From NCBI RefSeq assembly GCF_002076895.1, contig NZ_CP020465.1, forward strand, positions 992,001 to 1,056,000: a DNA stretch of 64,000 nucleotides. Reading direction: 5' to 3'. A program made the position numbers and the translations under genes. Source of the DNA: Cognaticolwellia beringensis (GTDB lineage: Bacteria; Pseudomonadota; Gammaproteobacteria; Enterobacterales; Alteromonadaceae). This document shows, piece by piece, positions 1 through 9,168 of this stretch (positions are counted from its first letter, which is position 1; every line of letters begins with the position of its first letter). The notes beneath the pieces are model-generated. The model ran no database searches. It saw only the letters and a program-made list of their open reading frames with translations, and had not been told where the DNA came from.

Positions 1-1
1 G

Positions 2-286
2 ACTAAAGCTAAGCAGCGCATTAAGTTAAAAAACTTCCGTGTAACGACAACAGAATTACAATTATGGACAGGGTTAGAGTTCGAAAAACAAATGTTTGAT
101 AGTAACCCGCTTTGTTTTTATACCGGCCCAGAAGCCATAAAAGTTAACAGGTTAAAAGATTTATCCAATTCAACAGAAGCTTTGTTAGCTGCAGGGGTTA
201 TAGAAACTGACGCTTATAACGAAGCAAAATACACCCTTGAACTGAAAGTGCTTTATGAATTAATTGAAGAGTTGAGTTGGTATTAA
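2..286 (+). CDS. C-terminal part of a protein, possibly a DNA/RNA non-specific endonuclease
   Basis: The frame is open from the left edge and ends at a TAA at 284-286, so only the last 94 residues are visible. An internal ATG at 92 exists, but the coding sense continues upstream (TKAKQRIKLKNFRVTTTELQ), so this is the 3' end of a longer gene. The stretch FRVTTTELQLWTGLEF resembles the end of the NUC1/EndA-type DNA/RNA non-specific nuclease domain, where a similar 'ELE.LTGLDF' segment follows the catalytic core. The catalytic DRGH region would lie outside the window, so the family assignment is tentative. Confidence 0.45.
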   Translation, partial: TKAKQRIKLKNFRVTTTELQLWTGLEFEKQMFDSNPLCFYTGPEAIKVNRLKDLSNSTEALLAAGVIETDAYNEAKYTLELKVLYELIEELSWY

Positions 287-329
287 GTAAATAATGTTAA
301 TTGCTTTAAGTTAATCGCACACTTTACGA

Positions 330-422
330 TTGACGGGCTGAAGCCCGACCTAAAAAAAGCAATAATTCAACGCTATGCTATTCCCCGCAAGCCTTATGTA
401 GGTTGGACTTTAGTCCATCAAA
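330..422. repeat. REPIN-like repeat, copy 1
   Basis: A 93-bp unit bounded by inverted copies of a REP-like palindrome: TTGACGGGCTGAAGCCCGAC at the left and GTTGGACTTTAGTCCATCAA at the right. The inner part contains the stretch 'aataattcaacgctatgcta'. The same unit recurs exactly 190 bp downstream. Two REP-like palindromes facing each other fit the REPIN/BIME architecture mobilised by REP-associated tyrosine transposases. No such transposase is in this window. Confidence 0.75.
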
Positions 423-519
423 CTAAATGAAACATAACACCAGTGGCTATAATAAATGAAAAAAAACAATTACCACTGTATTTTGATTTAGGCTTTCAGG
501 TTCATCGCAGATTTAATCA

Positions 520-612
520 TTGACGGACTTAAGTCTGACCTACAAAAAGCAATAATTCAACGCTATGCTATTCCCCGTAAGCCTTATGTAGGTTGGACTT
601 TAGTCCATCAAA
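520..612. repeat. REPIN-like repeat, copy 2
   Basis: Second copy of the 93-bp unit at 330-422. The inner part and right arm differ at only about two positions; the left palindrome differs (GGACTTAAGTCTG instead of GGGCTGAAGCCCG) but still pairs with itself. Weak similarity extends about 20 bp upstream of both copies, which points to a tandem duplication of a slightly larger segment. It sits just beyond the 3' end of the leftward lytic transglycosylase gene and may also fold in its transcript. Confidence 0.75.
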
Positions 613-644
613 CTAAATATTTATTTAACTATATTTAACTATAG

Positions 645-1928
645 TTAACTCTGTTTATCGACATTTGGCATTACTGAATCAGTTTCACTTATGACTAAGT
701 TAATTTTTGTAAACAGTTCTTTATTTGGGTATCCATCAGCAATCAGTTGATGTTTTAGCTGAAATGAGCGAATAGCATCTCGGCTTTTGGGTCCCCAAAT
801 ACCATCGGGTTTACCTGTTTCAAAACCTAAAGTATTGAGTTGGCTTTGTAGATTTTTCATCTCTGCAAAACTATAACGGTTTACATTAGCTTGCTCTGTT
901 TGCAAAAACTCAAGTCCGTTCGCGCCGACTAATTTATTCGCTAATATACCGACGGATAGTGCATAACTTTTTGAAAGATTCCACGTCATAATGACATTAA
1001 AATTAGGGTACAGTAAAAATGCGGGCCCTTTGTGACCAGAAGGGAGATAAAGCTCTGCTTGAATATCATAAGTAGATAATGCTTGTTTGTTGATTTTTTT
1101 CACCCCTAACTTTTGAAAATAACTCAGTGGGTAATATTGGTCAAAAGCCACTTTCTCAAAGGCAAAATTTTCCGGTAATTTAACTTCTCTACCCCAGCGT
1201 TCTTTTGCTTGCCAACCTATTTGATTTAAGTAATTGGCCGCTGTGGTTAATGCGTCAGCTTCACTTTGCCAAATATCTACTTTGCCATCATTGTCACCAT
1301 CAACTGCATATTTTAAGAACGCGGTTGGCATAAATTGCATATGCCCCATGGCTCCCGCCCAAGAGCCTTGTAGTTGTTCAACAGATACTTTTTCCGTTTC
1401 AATTAAGGTAAACAAGTTTAATAATTCTAGGGTGAAAAACTCGCTACGACGTTGATCACATGCCAGGGTTGCGAGCGAATTAAGTACTGACATTTTACCT
1501 TTGTGCTTACCAAATACTGTTTCTAAACCCCAAAACGATACTAGGTATTGGCGTGGAACACCGTATTTTTGTTCTAATTTATCAAATAGCACTTTGTTTT
1601 GTTCTAGCTTCTGCTTACCAACTCGCTCATGGTAAGCACTCACTCTGGCCTTAATATATTGTTCAAAGGTCTGGGTGAATTCGGGTTGTTTTTTATCTAA
1701 TGCGATCACGCGCTCAATAGGGGAGATATTATTAATAACGGTTTCGGTGATATAGCTAGAAAACCCTGCGGTTTTAGCTCGTTCTGCTAAGTTAACTTTG
1801 CACTGGTTAAAATTTTCGTCGGCAATTGTTGCGTTGGCAATAATAGGAAGAAATGCGCAGGTGGTGAGAAACTTTCGGTAATTAAAAAAAGTGATTACTT
1901 GCTTAACAAGCGGGTTTGACGAGGTCAT
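645..1928 (-). CDS. Lytic murein transglycosylase (MltB/SLT_2 family) with peptidoglycan-binding domain
   Basis: Predicted to cleave the MurNAc-GlcNAc bond of peptidoglycan, forming 1,6-anhydromuramyl ends, in the periplasm. An N-terminal hydrophobic segment (about residues 18-36) is a signal peptide; no lipobox is obvious, unlike E. coli MltB. The SLT_2 domain covers about 40-340, with the catalytic Glu136 in the family motif FWGLETVFGKHKG and the substrate-groove motif GSWAGAMGHMQFMP. Residues about 355-415 form a PG_binding_1 domain (LNTLGFETGKPDGIWGPKSR). The 427-residue length is normal for the subfamily. An AGGAA ribosome site lies upstream of the ATG at 1928. The gene stands alone. Confidence 0.92.
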   Translation of the reverse strand: MTSSNPLVKQVITFFNYRKFLTTCAFLPIIANATIADENFNQCKVNLAERAKTAGFSSYITETVINNISPIERVIALDKKQPEFTQTFEQYIKARVSAYHERVGKQKLEQNKVLFDKLEQKYGVPRQYLVSFWGLETVFGKHKGKMSVLNSLATLACDQRRSEFFTLELLNLFTLIETEKVSVEQLQGSWAGAMGHMQFMPTAFLKYAVDGDNDGKVDIWQSEADALTTAANYLNQIGWQAKERWGREVKLPENFAFEKVAFDQYYPLSYFQKLGVKKINKQALSTYDIQAELYLPSGHKGPAFLLYPNFNVIMTWNLSKSYALSVGILANKLVGANGLEFLQTEQANVNRYSFAEMKNLQSQLNTLGFETGKPDGIWGPKSRDAIRSFQLKHQLIADGYPNKELFTKINLVISETDSVMPNVDKQS

Positions 1929-2179
1929 GAAAAAATTCCTAAGCTAAAACGATATCTGAATTTGAGCAATATAATACGAGTACAATACCATGGCTAAATT
2001 TTACTTTGATGACAATCTTTAAATCATTATTTAATTAATATTTCGTATTAAAAAATTCGTATTAAACATATTCGTTAATTGAAACATGCTAATACCAAAA
2101 CAACAGTACTGTCTAGGCAATAGCTTTTTCAAAAGGTTATAATAGCAATTTTAAAAGTAGTGTAGGGGCAAGGTAGTTA

Positions 2180-2962
2180 ATGTTAGAAAATAAGTGTCAA
2201 TTGCTGAGTAATTATGACGAGCAAGGTTACTTTGTTATTCGGAATTATTTCAACGACTCTGAAATAGCCCAACTTAGAGCCGTAGTATTAAAGTTTCATC
2301 AATTATGGCAACAAGACAATGCAACGTTTTATCAAGAGGAAGCCTTTAACTCTTCTTTAATTACCGGCAGTGAATATTTATCGAGTGATGACCGAGTGAA
2401 GTTGTTTAACTTTATTAGCTCGAAAAAAGTCATGAATGTTGTTGAGTCGGTCATCGTCAATAATCCTGCCTTTATGAATACTCAGCTATTTTTTAATCCG
2501 GTTAATCCTGCACAGAAAGATTTTTGGCATCGTGATTGCCAGTATGACCATGACATTGAAGGACAGAAGGTTGCTATACAAGAAACACAAGTATTGCATC
2601 TGCGAGTACCTTTATTCGATGAATTGGGTATGGAACTTGTGCCTGAAAGCCATAAGCGTTGGGATAGCGAGGAAGAATTTAATGTCCGACAAGAAGAAAA
2701 GGGCAAAGTCAGTAGTGATGACTTATCTACCGGTAAAAAAATAAGCTTAGCCGCAGGCGATTTATTAGTGTTTTCAGCCGATATGATTCATCGAGGCTTG
2801 TATGGTTTAGACCGATTAGCGTTAGATATTTTAGTATTCGATTCAGCCGGTGATTTTGCAGACTATGTTGATGATGATTGTTTGCCGGATAATGCTATGT
2901 TGGCTAAAATAGATGATCCAAGACTATTTATTAATACAATTAACTTGAAGTCGGCAGGCTGA
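2180..2962 (+). CDS. Phytanoyl-CoA dioxygenase (PhyH) family protein
   Basis: Non-haem Fe(II)/2-oxoglutarate oxygenase fold. The iron-binding HxD is visible as H117-R-D119 (FWHRDCQYD) and the distal His as H204 in DMIHRGL. The N-terminal GYFVIRNYFND segment is typical of PhyH proteins. The substrate is unknown; bacterial PhyH members hydroxylate diverse small molecules, so a role in phytanoyl-CoA breakdown should not be assumed. The start is supported by an AGGGGCAAGG purine run 5-14 nt before the ATG. It is monocistronic, with MYG1 convergent downstream. Confidence 0.85.
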   Translation: MLENKCQLLSNYDEQGYFVIRNYFNDSEIAQLRAVVLKFHQLWQQDNATFYQEEAFNSSLITGSEYLSSDDRVKLFNFISSKKVMNVVESVIVNNPAFMNTQLFFNPVNPAQKDFWHRDCQYDHDIEGQKVAIQETQVLHLRVPLFDELGMELVPESHKRWDSEEEFNVRQEEKGKVSSDDLSTGKKISLAAGDLLVFSADMIHRGLYGLDRLALDILVFDSAGDFADYVDDDCLPDNAMLAKIDDPRLFINTINLKSAG

Positions 2963-3095
2963 TTTTCATATAAGTAATAAGTGCTTAGGTACAGCATCAT
3001 CTTTCAGACGAAGCTATATCTATGTTACTGAGTTCATAGAGCCAAAGCATAAATAATTATCTGGCTCTATGTAAATTATACTCATTTGATCAATT

Positions 3096-3977
3096 TTATT
3101 CTGTTTCCAGCGCAATAGCCGCCATTTTCATTGTACTTTCAAATGATGCTGCGCCAGCGATAAATAACCCATTGTGGCAGAACATTGCATCGTCAATACC
3201 GGTAACTTCTTGCAGTGCTTCGTTCGATAAGCCAGCCCATGGTGCAGGTAGTGACTTTCTATCTTCGAATGAGCCAGGTTCAACCGGGACGGTTTGAATA
3301 CGCCATGGGCCAGATCCTGATGGGTAAACCATATATAAAGCTTGTTCAGACAGTTTGTGAACGGTTGTTTTCCAAGGCGTATATTTTTCTAAAACAATCA
3401 CCCGTGGATCTTCAGCATTATCAATCGCTTTAGCGACAATTGATTTCGCACTAATGCCGCCGTTAGCTGAAGCAATAAAACGTGTTAAAACGCGTGATGC
3501 AAACTCAACAGCTTCATCAAAACAAGTATCAAAGTGACTTTCTTCTTGCCAAGTAGGATTAAACATAGAGATAGTTTGGCTAAGGCTAATACCTTGAGCA
3601 ACACCTTCTACATGACCACAGTCGATAGCGTCAATAGTTGAGACTAAACCGGCATCAACTGCTTGGGCAACTTCTTGGTTACCTTGGCAAATTTCTCGGC
3701 CGTACTTTTGCCAAATTAAACCAAATGATGAAAAAGGAATACCGTTGTCGCGCGCACCGGCGCCACCGCGTTGATGGTGATCAAAACGACCAGTATCCGC
3801 GTCATATTCTCCACCAACATCAATGACAATATCAGCCTTGCCAATGACTTCTAAATCACGGGTACGTACAAGGTTAAAAGTTGGGAAAATGTGCTTAAGT
3901 GCAGCGATGCTGAATACATCATCAGCATGAAAATTACCGTTGTGAGTTACTATCGTTATTTCGTTTATTTGAGTCAT
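3096..3977 (-). CDS. MYG1 family protein (UPF0160, DHH-like phosphoesterase)
   Basis: Residues 11-20 (THNGNFHADD) and 66-68 (DHH, in GRFDHHQRGG) are the two metal-binding signatures of the MYG1 family, related to DHH phosphoesterases. Eukaryotic MYG1 is a 3'-5' RNA exonuclease; the bacterial role is not settled, though nuclease or nucleotide phosphodiesterase activity is likely. The motif AGARDNGIPFSSFGLIWQKYG is also a family hallmark. The length (293) is typical for bacterial members. The gene is cytoplasmic and stands alone, convergent with the PhyH gene. Confidence 0.88.
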   Translation of the reverse strand: MTQINEITIVTHNGNFHADDVFSIAALKHIFPTFNLVRTRDLEVIGKADIVIDVGGEYDADTGRFDHHQRGGAGARDNGIPFSSFGLIWQKYGREICQGNQEVAQAVDAGLVSTIDAIDCGHVEGVAQGISLSQTISMFNPTWQEESHFDTCFDEAVEFASRVLTRFIASANGGISAKSIVAKAIDNAEDPRVIVLEKYTPWKTTVHKLSEQALYMVYPSGSGPWRIQTVPVEPGSFEDRKSLPAPWAGLSNEALQEVTGIDDAMFCHNGLFIAGAASFESTMKMAAIALETE

Positions 3978-4476
3978 TTATATAAAGTCATTTTAGAAAG
4001 GAATAAGAAGGTGGTGCGAGTTAATTTTACTACAGTAAACTTATTTTTAAGCGTTTCATCCAGTAAAATTACTTGCTGATTCTATACGAAGACAGCGCAA
4101 ATAAACAGCTGATTTTTATTCACAAATTTATCAAATAAAGACTAAAGCATGTGTCACCAATAGAGTGTTCATCAAAGACAGATATTATTAGTGTGCATAA
4201 GTTTAAAGTGAAAAATACAGCTATTAGTTTAATGGCATAGAACATTGTAATAAGAACAATACTTTAACTGCTTGACCAGAAGATGGGGTGTCGATAATAT
4301 GAGCTAATTAGTAAATAATGGATGAATTTATTTTGGCTATAATGTCTTTTTCAGTTTGTAAAAATTTACATTGATAAGTCTTTAAAGCTTGATTTGCTAG
4401 GCGTTGTAATTGGTATGATTGCGTGACTAAACAGCACGCATTTTTAAGTTGTAATTTTACTCACGGAAGGTTGATT
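3978..4476. other. Intergenic region between MYG1 gene and sulfite dehydrogenase genes
   Basis: AT-rich divergent promoter region of about 500 bp. I see no convincing gene, RNA or strong hairpin. A purine-rich ribosome site (GGAAGG) at 4465-4470 precedes the ATG at 4477 and decides that start. Confidence 0.5.
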
Positions 4477-5802
4477 ATGAAAAAACCATCAAAAAAACAA
4501 ATGTTAGAAAAAGGCATTCATGAACTTTATCGAGAAAACCCAGAACAAGCAGATAAAGCCATATTTGGCCGCACCACTAATCCAGTTTCTCGTCGAGGCT
4601 TTCTAACCGGCTTATCTACCATGGGTGCTGTATTAGGTGCCGAAGTTGTTTTTGGACGATTTATGCCAGGTGGTTTGATCCCCGCAGCATTTGCTGAAAC
4701 TACTGAAAAGTTTCGTATCGCGGGTAAGCATGCCGGCTTAATTATATTAAATGATCGCCCGGTGAATGCTGAAGTGCCTGCTCATTTATTAAATGACTTA
4801 GTCACACCCGCCGATAAATTATTTGTCCGCAATAATGGTCTTCCTCCTGAAAATGTTGACGTTAATAATTGGACATTAACCATTGGCGGAGAATCAGTTA
4901 AAACCAGTAAAACCTACACTTTAGCTGAACTGAAAAAGAAATTTACTCATCACACTTATCAATTAACCTTAGAGTGTGGTGGCAATGGTCGTGTTGAATT
5001 TGATCCACCAGCGAAAGGTAATCAATGGGGCTTAGGTGCTGTTGGTTGCGCTAAATGGACTGGTGTACGTTTAAGAGATGTACTAAAAGATTGTGGTATT
5101 AAAGATGATGCGGTTTATATTGGCTATCATGCCGCCGATGAACATTTAACAAGAAATCCAGATAAAGAAGCTATTTCTCGTGGTGTGCCAATGCATAAGG
5201 CTTTAGAAGATGAGTCATTAATCGCTTGGTCATTAAACGATGAAGAAATACCCGCAATGAACGGCCATCCGCTACGTTTAGTTTTTGGTGGCTGGCCTGC
5301 TTCCACTTCAGGAAAATGGTTAACGGGTATATCCATACGTAATATTGTTCATGACGGGGCCAAGATGAGTGCGCCAGCCTATCGTATCCCATGTGAGCCA
5401 GTAGCGCCGGGCACAAAAGTTGCGGCTGAAGATATGTGTATTATTGAAAGTATGCCGATTAAGTCAATGGTTACTTTTCCAAAGTCAGGCGTTAAGCATG
5501 CATTAAAAGATGAGTTTTCCGCCAATGGACATGCTTGGGTTGGTGATAAAACCGTGGAGAAAATGCATGTTTCAATTGATTTTGGTCAAACCTGGCAAGA
5601 AGTTAAAATATCGAAGCCTGTAAACCGCAATGCATGGCAACATTGGCAAGCCAAAGTTAAATTCCCACAAGCTGGCTATTATGAGTTATGGGCTAAAGCT
5701 ACCGATAGTGATGGTGTTTCTCAACCGATGATCTTACCGGGCTGGAACCCTAAAGGTTACTTAAATAACGCTTGTCATAGAATTGCAATTCAGGTGGTTT
5801 AA
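4477..5802 (+). CDS. Sulfite dehydrogenase-like molybdopterin oxidoreductase (SorA type), Tat-exported
   Basis: Member of the sulfite oxidase family: a molybdopterin domain with the Mo-ligating Cys167 in LTLECGGNGR, then a C-terminal dimerisation (Mo-co_dimer) domain with VSIDFGQTWQEVKI. It probably oxidises sulfite to sulfate in the periplasm and passes electrons to the cytochrome encoded next to it. A twin-arginine signal (SRRGFLTG, Arg39-Arg40) follows an unusually long, hydrophilic 38-residue n-region; the hydrophobic core and AFA cleavage site end near residue 73. The ATG at 4477 is chosen because GGAAGG lies 6 nt upstream; an in-frame GTG at 4423 lacks a good site. The stop is one base before the next ATG. 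Confidence 0.87.
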   Translation: MKKPSKKQMLEKGIHELYRENPEQADKAIFGRTTNPVSRRGFLTGLSTMGAVLGAEVVFGRFMPGGLIPAAFAETTEKFRIAGKHAGLIILNDRPVNAEVPAHLLNDLVTPADKLFVRNNGLPPENVDVNNWTLTIGGESVKTSKTYTLAELKKKFTHHTYQLTLECGGNGRVEFDPPAKGNQWGLGAVGCAKWTGVRLRDVLKDCGIKDDAVYIGYHAADEHLTRNPDKEAISRGVPMHKALEDESLIAWSLNDEEIPAMNGHPLRLVFGGWPASTSGKWLTGISIRNIVHDGAKMSAPAYRIPCEPVAPGTKVAAEDMCIIESMPIKSMVTFPKSGVKHALKDEFSANGHAWVGDKTVEKMHVSIDFGQTWQEVKISKPVNRNAWQHWQAKVKFPQAGYYELWAKATDSDGVSQPMILPGWNPKGYLNNACHRIAIQVV

Positions 5803-5803
5803 T

Positions 5804-6157
5804 ATGATTACTTTTAAAAAATCGATATTGCTCTTAAGCTTGATAGTATTACCTTGCAGCTATGCAATTAGCGAAGATAAGCTCGATAAAGATAGCGGCT
5901 TTGTTGTCGATACAGGTTTTGAGTTGGTTAAAGCTAATTGTACCGCTTGTCATTCTGCTGCGTTAGTAACACAAAACAGAATGAACCGTGAAACTTGGTT
6001 GGAAACTATTCGCTGGATGCAAAAATCACAAGGTTTATGGCCATTGGGTGAGAGTGAAAAAGTCATACTCGATTATTTAGCTAAACATTACAGCCCAACT
6101 AAAACAGGTCGACGTAAAAACCTTCCTGCTCATTTGATGCCTGCGGTAGAAAAATAG
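5804..6157 (+). CDS. Small periplasmic c-type cytochrome, probable electron acceptor of the sulfite dehydrogenase (SorB type)
   Basis: A 117-residue protein with a signal peptide (KKSILLLSLIVLPCSYA) and one haem c site, C46-T-A-C-H50. Two downstream Met residues (53 and 65) are candidate axial ligands. The ATG follows the upstream stop after a single base, and the ribosome site CAGGTGG lies in the end of the oxidoreductase gene, so the two are probably translationally coupled. This matches the SorAB layout in which the haem subunit takes electrons from the molybdenum subunit. No terminator is visible after it. Confidence 0.85.
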   Translation: MITFKKSILLLSLIVLPCSYAISEDKLDKDSGFVVDTGFELVKANCTACHSAALVTQNRMNRETWLETIRWMQKSQGLWPLGESEKVILDYLAKHYSPTKTGRRKNLPAHLMPAVEK

Positions 6158-6269
6158 CGCTGAATGACGCTATGAATAAGGACTTGCTAGCTTAAAAATG
6201 AAATGGTGCTTAAAGCACCATTTCAATAATAGACTGGCTTTTATACCAATTTGATTAATTAACTTAGTA

Positions 6270-7898
6270 TTAGTTAGTTGTCCAAATTTTCCCCACGTAT
6301 TCAGGGTGGTCAACAAATGGGTTACGGTTACCTTGATGTGAATAAGCCGCTTCATTCCTATCAATTTCTTTTTGACTTACTGGGTCATTTGCGTGCCAAC
6401 GTAGTAACATATTTAATTGCCACGTTTCGAATACTTTATTACTACTGCCATCTAATATTGCATCGCCATATGTACTATTGGTTTGCCAATTAGCAATAAC
6501 ATTTTGATAGCGAGTTGCCATGTAAAGATGGGCTCTGGCCAAATCGCCTTTAAATTCATCGATAGGTTCAAATACAGTACCGCTGTAGCCTAACGCTGAG
6601 GTGGCGGAGCCAACTTTACTGTTGTTGCTTGAGGTGTACGTTGCACTTGCTACTTCACCAAATGGGAAACCGCTGCGCTTTGAGTTAACAAAACCATCTG
6701 TAGCAAAAATATGATGTATATCAGAATTCATTGGTTCTATTTTTCCACCAAACCAGCTTTTCGGAAATGAATGTTCTCGGTTATAACAATCGCCTTCTCC
6801 GCTGTAAGAGCCACATTGATTAGTGACTTTAGTATAAGAATAACTGTCATTACCAAAAGGTTGTTCAGAATATATATCTAAAATTGACCCGTCATTTTCA
6901 AAATAAGTATCTAACGAGTGATTAGCATAAAATGTCCATATAGCCCCATAACCTTGAGCAGTATGATTTTTTATTATGTCGTGTAAGGCTGTTTTAAGGG
7001 AGTAACCGGTTTGCGTTGTAATGCTTTGATAATAAGTCCCCGGATTTCCACCTGTACCACCGCCAGAACCTGCACTGCCAAGGGTGAAAGTTTTACTTTC
7101 TGTCTGTGTGAACGTACCTCCAGATACGAGAGAAGTACCTGCAAGCGAAATATCGTATGAGCCATTACCATAAGTACAACATATGCCATCACCGTAACTG
7201 TCATTAATAGTAAAAGTATAATCACCATCTGTTAGACAAATATTTTCGTTGTAGCTGGTAGAATTACTTAAATTACTGCCACTGGCTTGCGCTATATTAT
7301 TGCTGTCAGTTATTGACCAGCTGGTTTCATAGCCATATTGATCTGTGGTTAAACTAAAGGTGATATCATTAGTTGAACATGCTGTTCCACCTCCGGTTCC
7401 CGCGCTTTGGGTTGGTTCAAAATCATCAATATAAACGGTTTCAGCGCCATCAAATCCTGTCGTATCATAAAAGCGTAATCCGACGGCTATTTCTTTAGTC
7501 GTGGCGGCTGCGTATGTGTAGGTAACTTGTTGCCATTGATTCACTAAATTTGGATTTGAATACCCTTGATATCCATCAGCAAAGAGTCTGGCTTTTATAC
7601 CGCCTTCAGTGTGATACACCCAAACTGAAAAATCATAGTTTTGCCCTGCGGTAACGGCAATGTTTTGTAAAAAATCAGTAGAGCTTTGTGTCGCGGTATT
7701 TACTGTTATGGCCGCCGAACTCGCCCCAGTTTTAATCGTAGTGGTGTTTTGGCTAACGCTAATACCTGAATCAACCGTAGTCCAATGGTTTGCACTCGTA
7801 TTTGACCAAGCCTCGAAGTTACCATTAAGTACATCAGCATTAGCAACAAAGCTTAGGCTGCTGAGTAATGTTAGGAGTAATTTTTTATTATGTTTCAA
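6270..7898 (-). CDS. Secreted endonuclease I family nuclease with two N-terminal beta-sandwich-like domains
   Basis: Extracellular DNase. The last about 240 residues are an endonuclease I domain (DCYNREHSFPKSWFGG with the catalytic His, MNSDIHHIFATDGFVNSKR, DLARAHLYMATRYQ). Before it lie a signal peptide (HNKKLLLTLLSSLSFVANA), a galactose-binding-like domain (about 25-160, ending VYIDDFEP) and a second domain rich in GDGICCTYGNGSYDIS (about 170-280), joined by Gly-rich linkers. A TTG at 7898 is preferred as start: it sits 8 nt after AAGGAA and directly begins a signal peptide. An upstream in-frame TTG at 7949 would add 17 charged residues. Likely role: DNA scavenging for phosphate and nucleotides. 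Confidence 0.85.
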   Translation of the reverse strand: MKHNKKLLLTLLSSLSFVANADVLNGNFEAWSNTSANHWTTVDSGISVSQNTTTIKTGASSAAITVNTATQSSTDFLQNIAVTAGQNYDFSVWVYHTEGGIKARLFADGYQGYSNPNLVNQWQQVTYTYAAATTKEIAVGLRFYDTTGFDGAETVYIDDFEPTQSAGTGGGTACSTNDITFSLTTDQYGYETSWSITDSNNIAQASGSNLSNSTSYNENICLTDGDYTFTINDSYGDGICCTYGNGSYDISLAGTSLVSGGTFTQTESKTFTLGSAGSGGGTGGNPGTYYQSITTQTGYSLKTALHDIIKNHTAQGYGAIWTFYANHSLDTYFENDGSILDIYSEQPFGNDSYSYTKVTNQCGSYSGEGDCYNREHSFPKSWFGGKIEPMNSDIHHIFATDGFVNSKRSGFPFGEVASATYTSSNNSKVGSATSALGYSGTVFEPIDEFKGDLARAHLYMATRYQNVIANWQTNSTYGDAILDGSSNKVFETWQLNMLLRWHANDPVSQKEIDRNEAAYSHQGNRNPFVDHPEYVGKIWTTN

Positions 7899-8360
7899 AG
7901 AATGTTCCTTCTTTTTTATAGTTTTTTGTCTACGGTCAAAATTTGACAACCGTTATTTACTAACTTAATTTAACTGTTTGGTTAAGTTTTTAATTTGTTT
8001 TTTGTATATCTGTTTTAACTATTTCATCAAGTTTAATTTAAGTGATGTTGCTTTTCATAATCTGGCATAGTGCCTCATAATTTTAGAAAATAAAAGTGAT
8101 TGTTTACTTATTGAACACTGTGGCTTTAGCTTAGTTGACTAAGTGGTTTGTTTTTTATGTTAATAATGGTTGCTAGTTAAACTAAATTTTTTTTATATTT
8201 ATAATGACAATAGAAAACAGCGATAGGAAGAAGCTAGGGAGTTTCACTTACATTTTTCTATACGTTAGGAAGCGCTACTTATTTTTCAGTTAAAACTATC
8301 ACTTCATTTTTGCTAATTAATCAAGCCAGCGCTTAATTATTCACGGTAAAATATGAACAT
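7899..8360. other. Intergenic region upstream of the endonuclease gene
   Basis: AT-rich upstream region of the leftward endonuclease gene. No gene or clear RNA is seen. The terminator at 8361-8396 closes it on the right. Confidence 0.4.
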
Positions 8361-8396
8361 AAAAAAGCCCTTACCTATGACAGGTAAGGGCTTTTT
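8361..8396. terminator. Rho-independent terminator of the bet operon (bidirectional)
   Basis: Perfect GC-rich hairpin AGCCCTTACCT / AGGTAAGGGCT with loop 'atgac', flanked by A6 on the left and T5 on the right. It can terminate in both directions. It lies about 60 nt past the stop of the porin gene, the last gene of the leftward choline operon. Confidence 0.9.
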
Positions 8397-8453
8397 CAAT
8401 TAGGTGTTGGTATGAATAAATTAAAACCAACTCGTTAACTCTAAAAAATACTA

Positions 8454-9164
8454 TTATAAACCGAAGGTACGTGACACGGATAAAACAATACGTGAATCTG
8501 CACTTTCAATATTCATAGTGGTATCTTCAATAGCTAGGTTAAAATCAAACCCTTCATAGTGGGTCATATATTCAAGGCGCATATGATTGAATGATTTTTT
8601 ACCATCCCACATCCATTTATTTGTATCATTTGACGTCGAACGATCGAAAGTCGCTTTCAGATGATGACCCGATGCTACTTCAAACGTATGAGCAATCATT
8701 GTAATATAATGCCCCGATTCTAGGCCAAAATAATCCCAAGTGTACCAGAAGTTTAGTTCGGTCTTACCGACCGATGAGTCGTAGCTAAACTTGGCATAAG
8801 TCTCTGGATAATTGTAAGTATCGGAAGCTGAGTCGCCGTGGTAGGTGTAGTAAGCAATACCGGTATCAAGACCTATTTTTTCATCAAGTTGAAAGTATTT
8901 GCCTGCGTAAACATCTAATTCTACCTTATTGTTACCAAAATCAACGGTTGATGCCCAGGTACCAGCATAAAAACCATCGGTTCCTGAGTAATCTAAACTT
9001 GCTTGTAACGCTGGATCATTTCCAGTCAAGCTTACGCCATTAAAAGTATAATCAGAGGTTAAATTAACCGTTGAAGTTACTTCAGCGAATACCGCTAAAG
9101 AGGTTGTTAGTAAAAAACTTGTTGCTAGGGCAATAAGACTGCTTTTCATTAATTGTATACTCAT
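8454..9164 (-). CDS. TorF family putative porin
   Basis: Outer-membrane beta-barrel protein of 236 residues with a signal peptide (LIALATSFLLTTSLAVFA) and the family signature VNLTSDYTFNGVSLTGNDPALQASLDYS. Alternating polar and aromatic strands end in a C-terminal LSVSRTFGL typical of outer-membrane barrels. It starts 4 nt after the BCCT transporter stop, so it is part of the choline operon and probably gives choline or betaine passage through the outer membrane. That substrate is inferred only from context. Confidence 0.8.
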   Translation of the reverse strand: MSIQLMKSSLIALATSFLLTTSLAVFAEVTSTVNLTSDYTFNGVSLTGNDPALQASLDYSGTDGFYAGTWASTVDFGNNKVELDVYAGKYFQLDEKIGLDTGIAYYTYHGDSASDTYNYPETYAKFSYDSSVGKTELNFWYTWDYFGLESGHYITMIAHTFEVASGHHLKATFDRSTSNDTNKWMWDGKKSFNHMRLEYMTHYEGFDFNLAIEDTTMNIESADSRIVLSVSRTFGL

Positions 9165-9168
9165 TTAA

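Noticed and set aside
330..612. A CRISPR array
   Set aside because: Only two units, 93 bp long with internal palindromes at both ends and a single 97-bp gap; not repeat-spacer structure.
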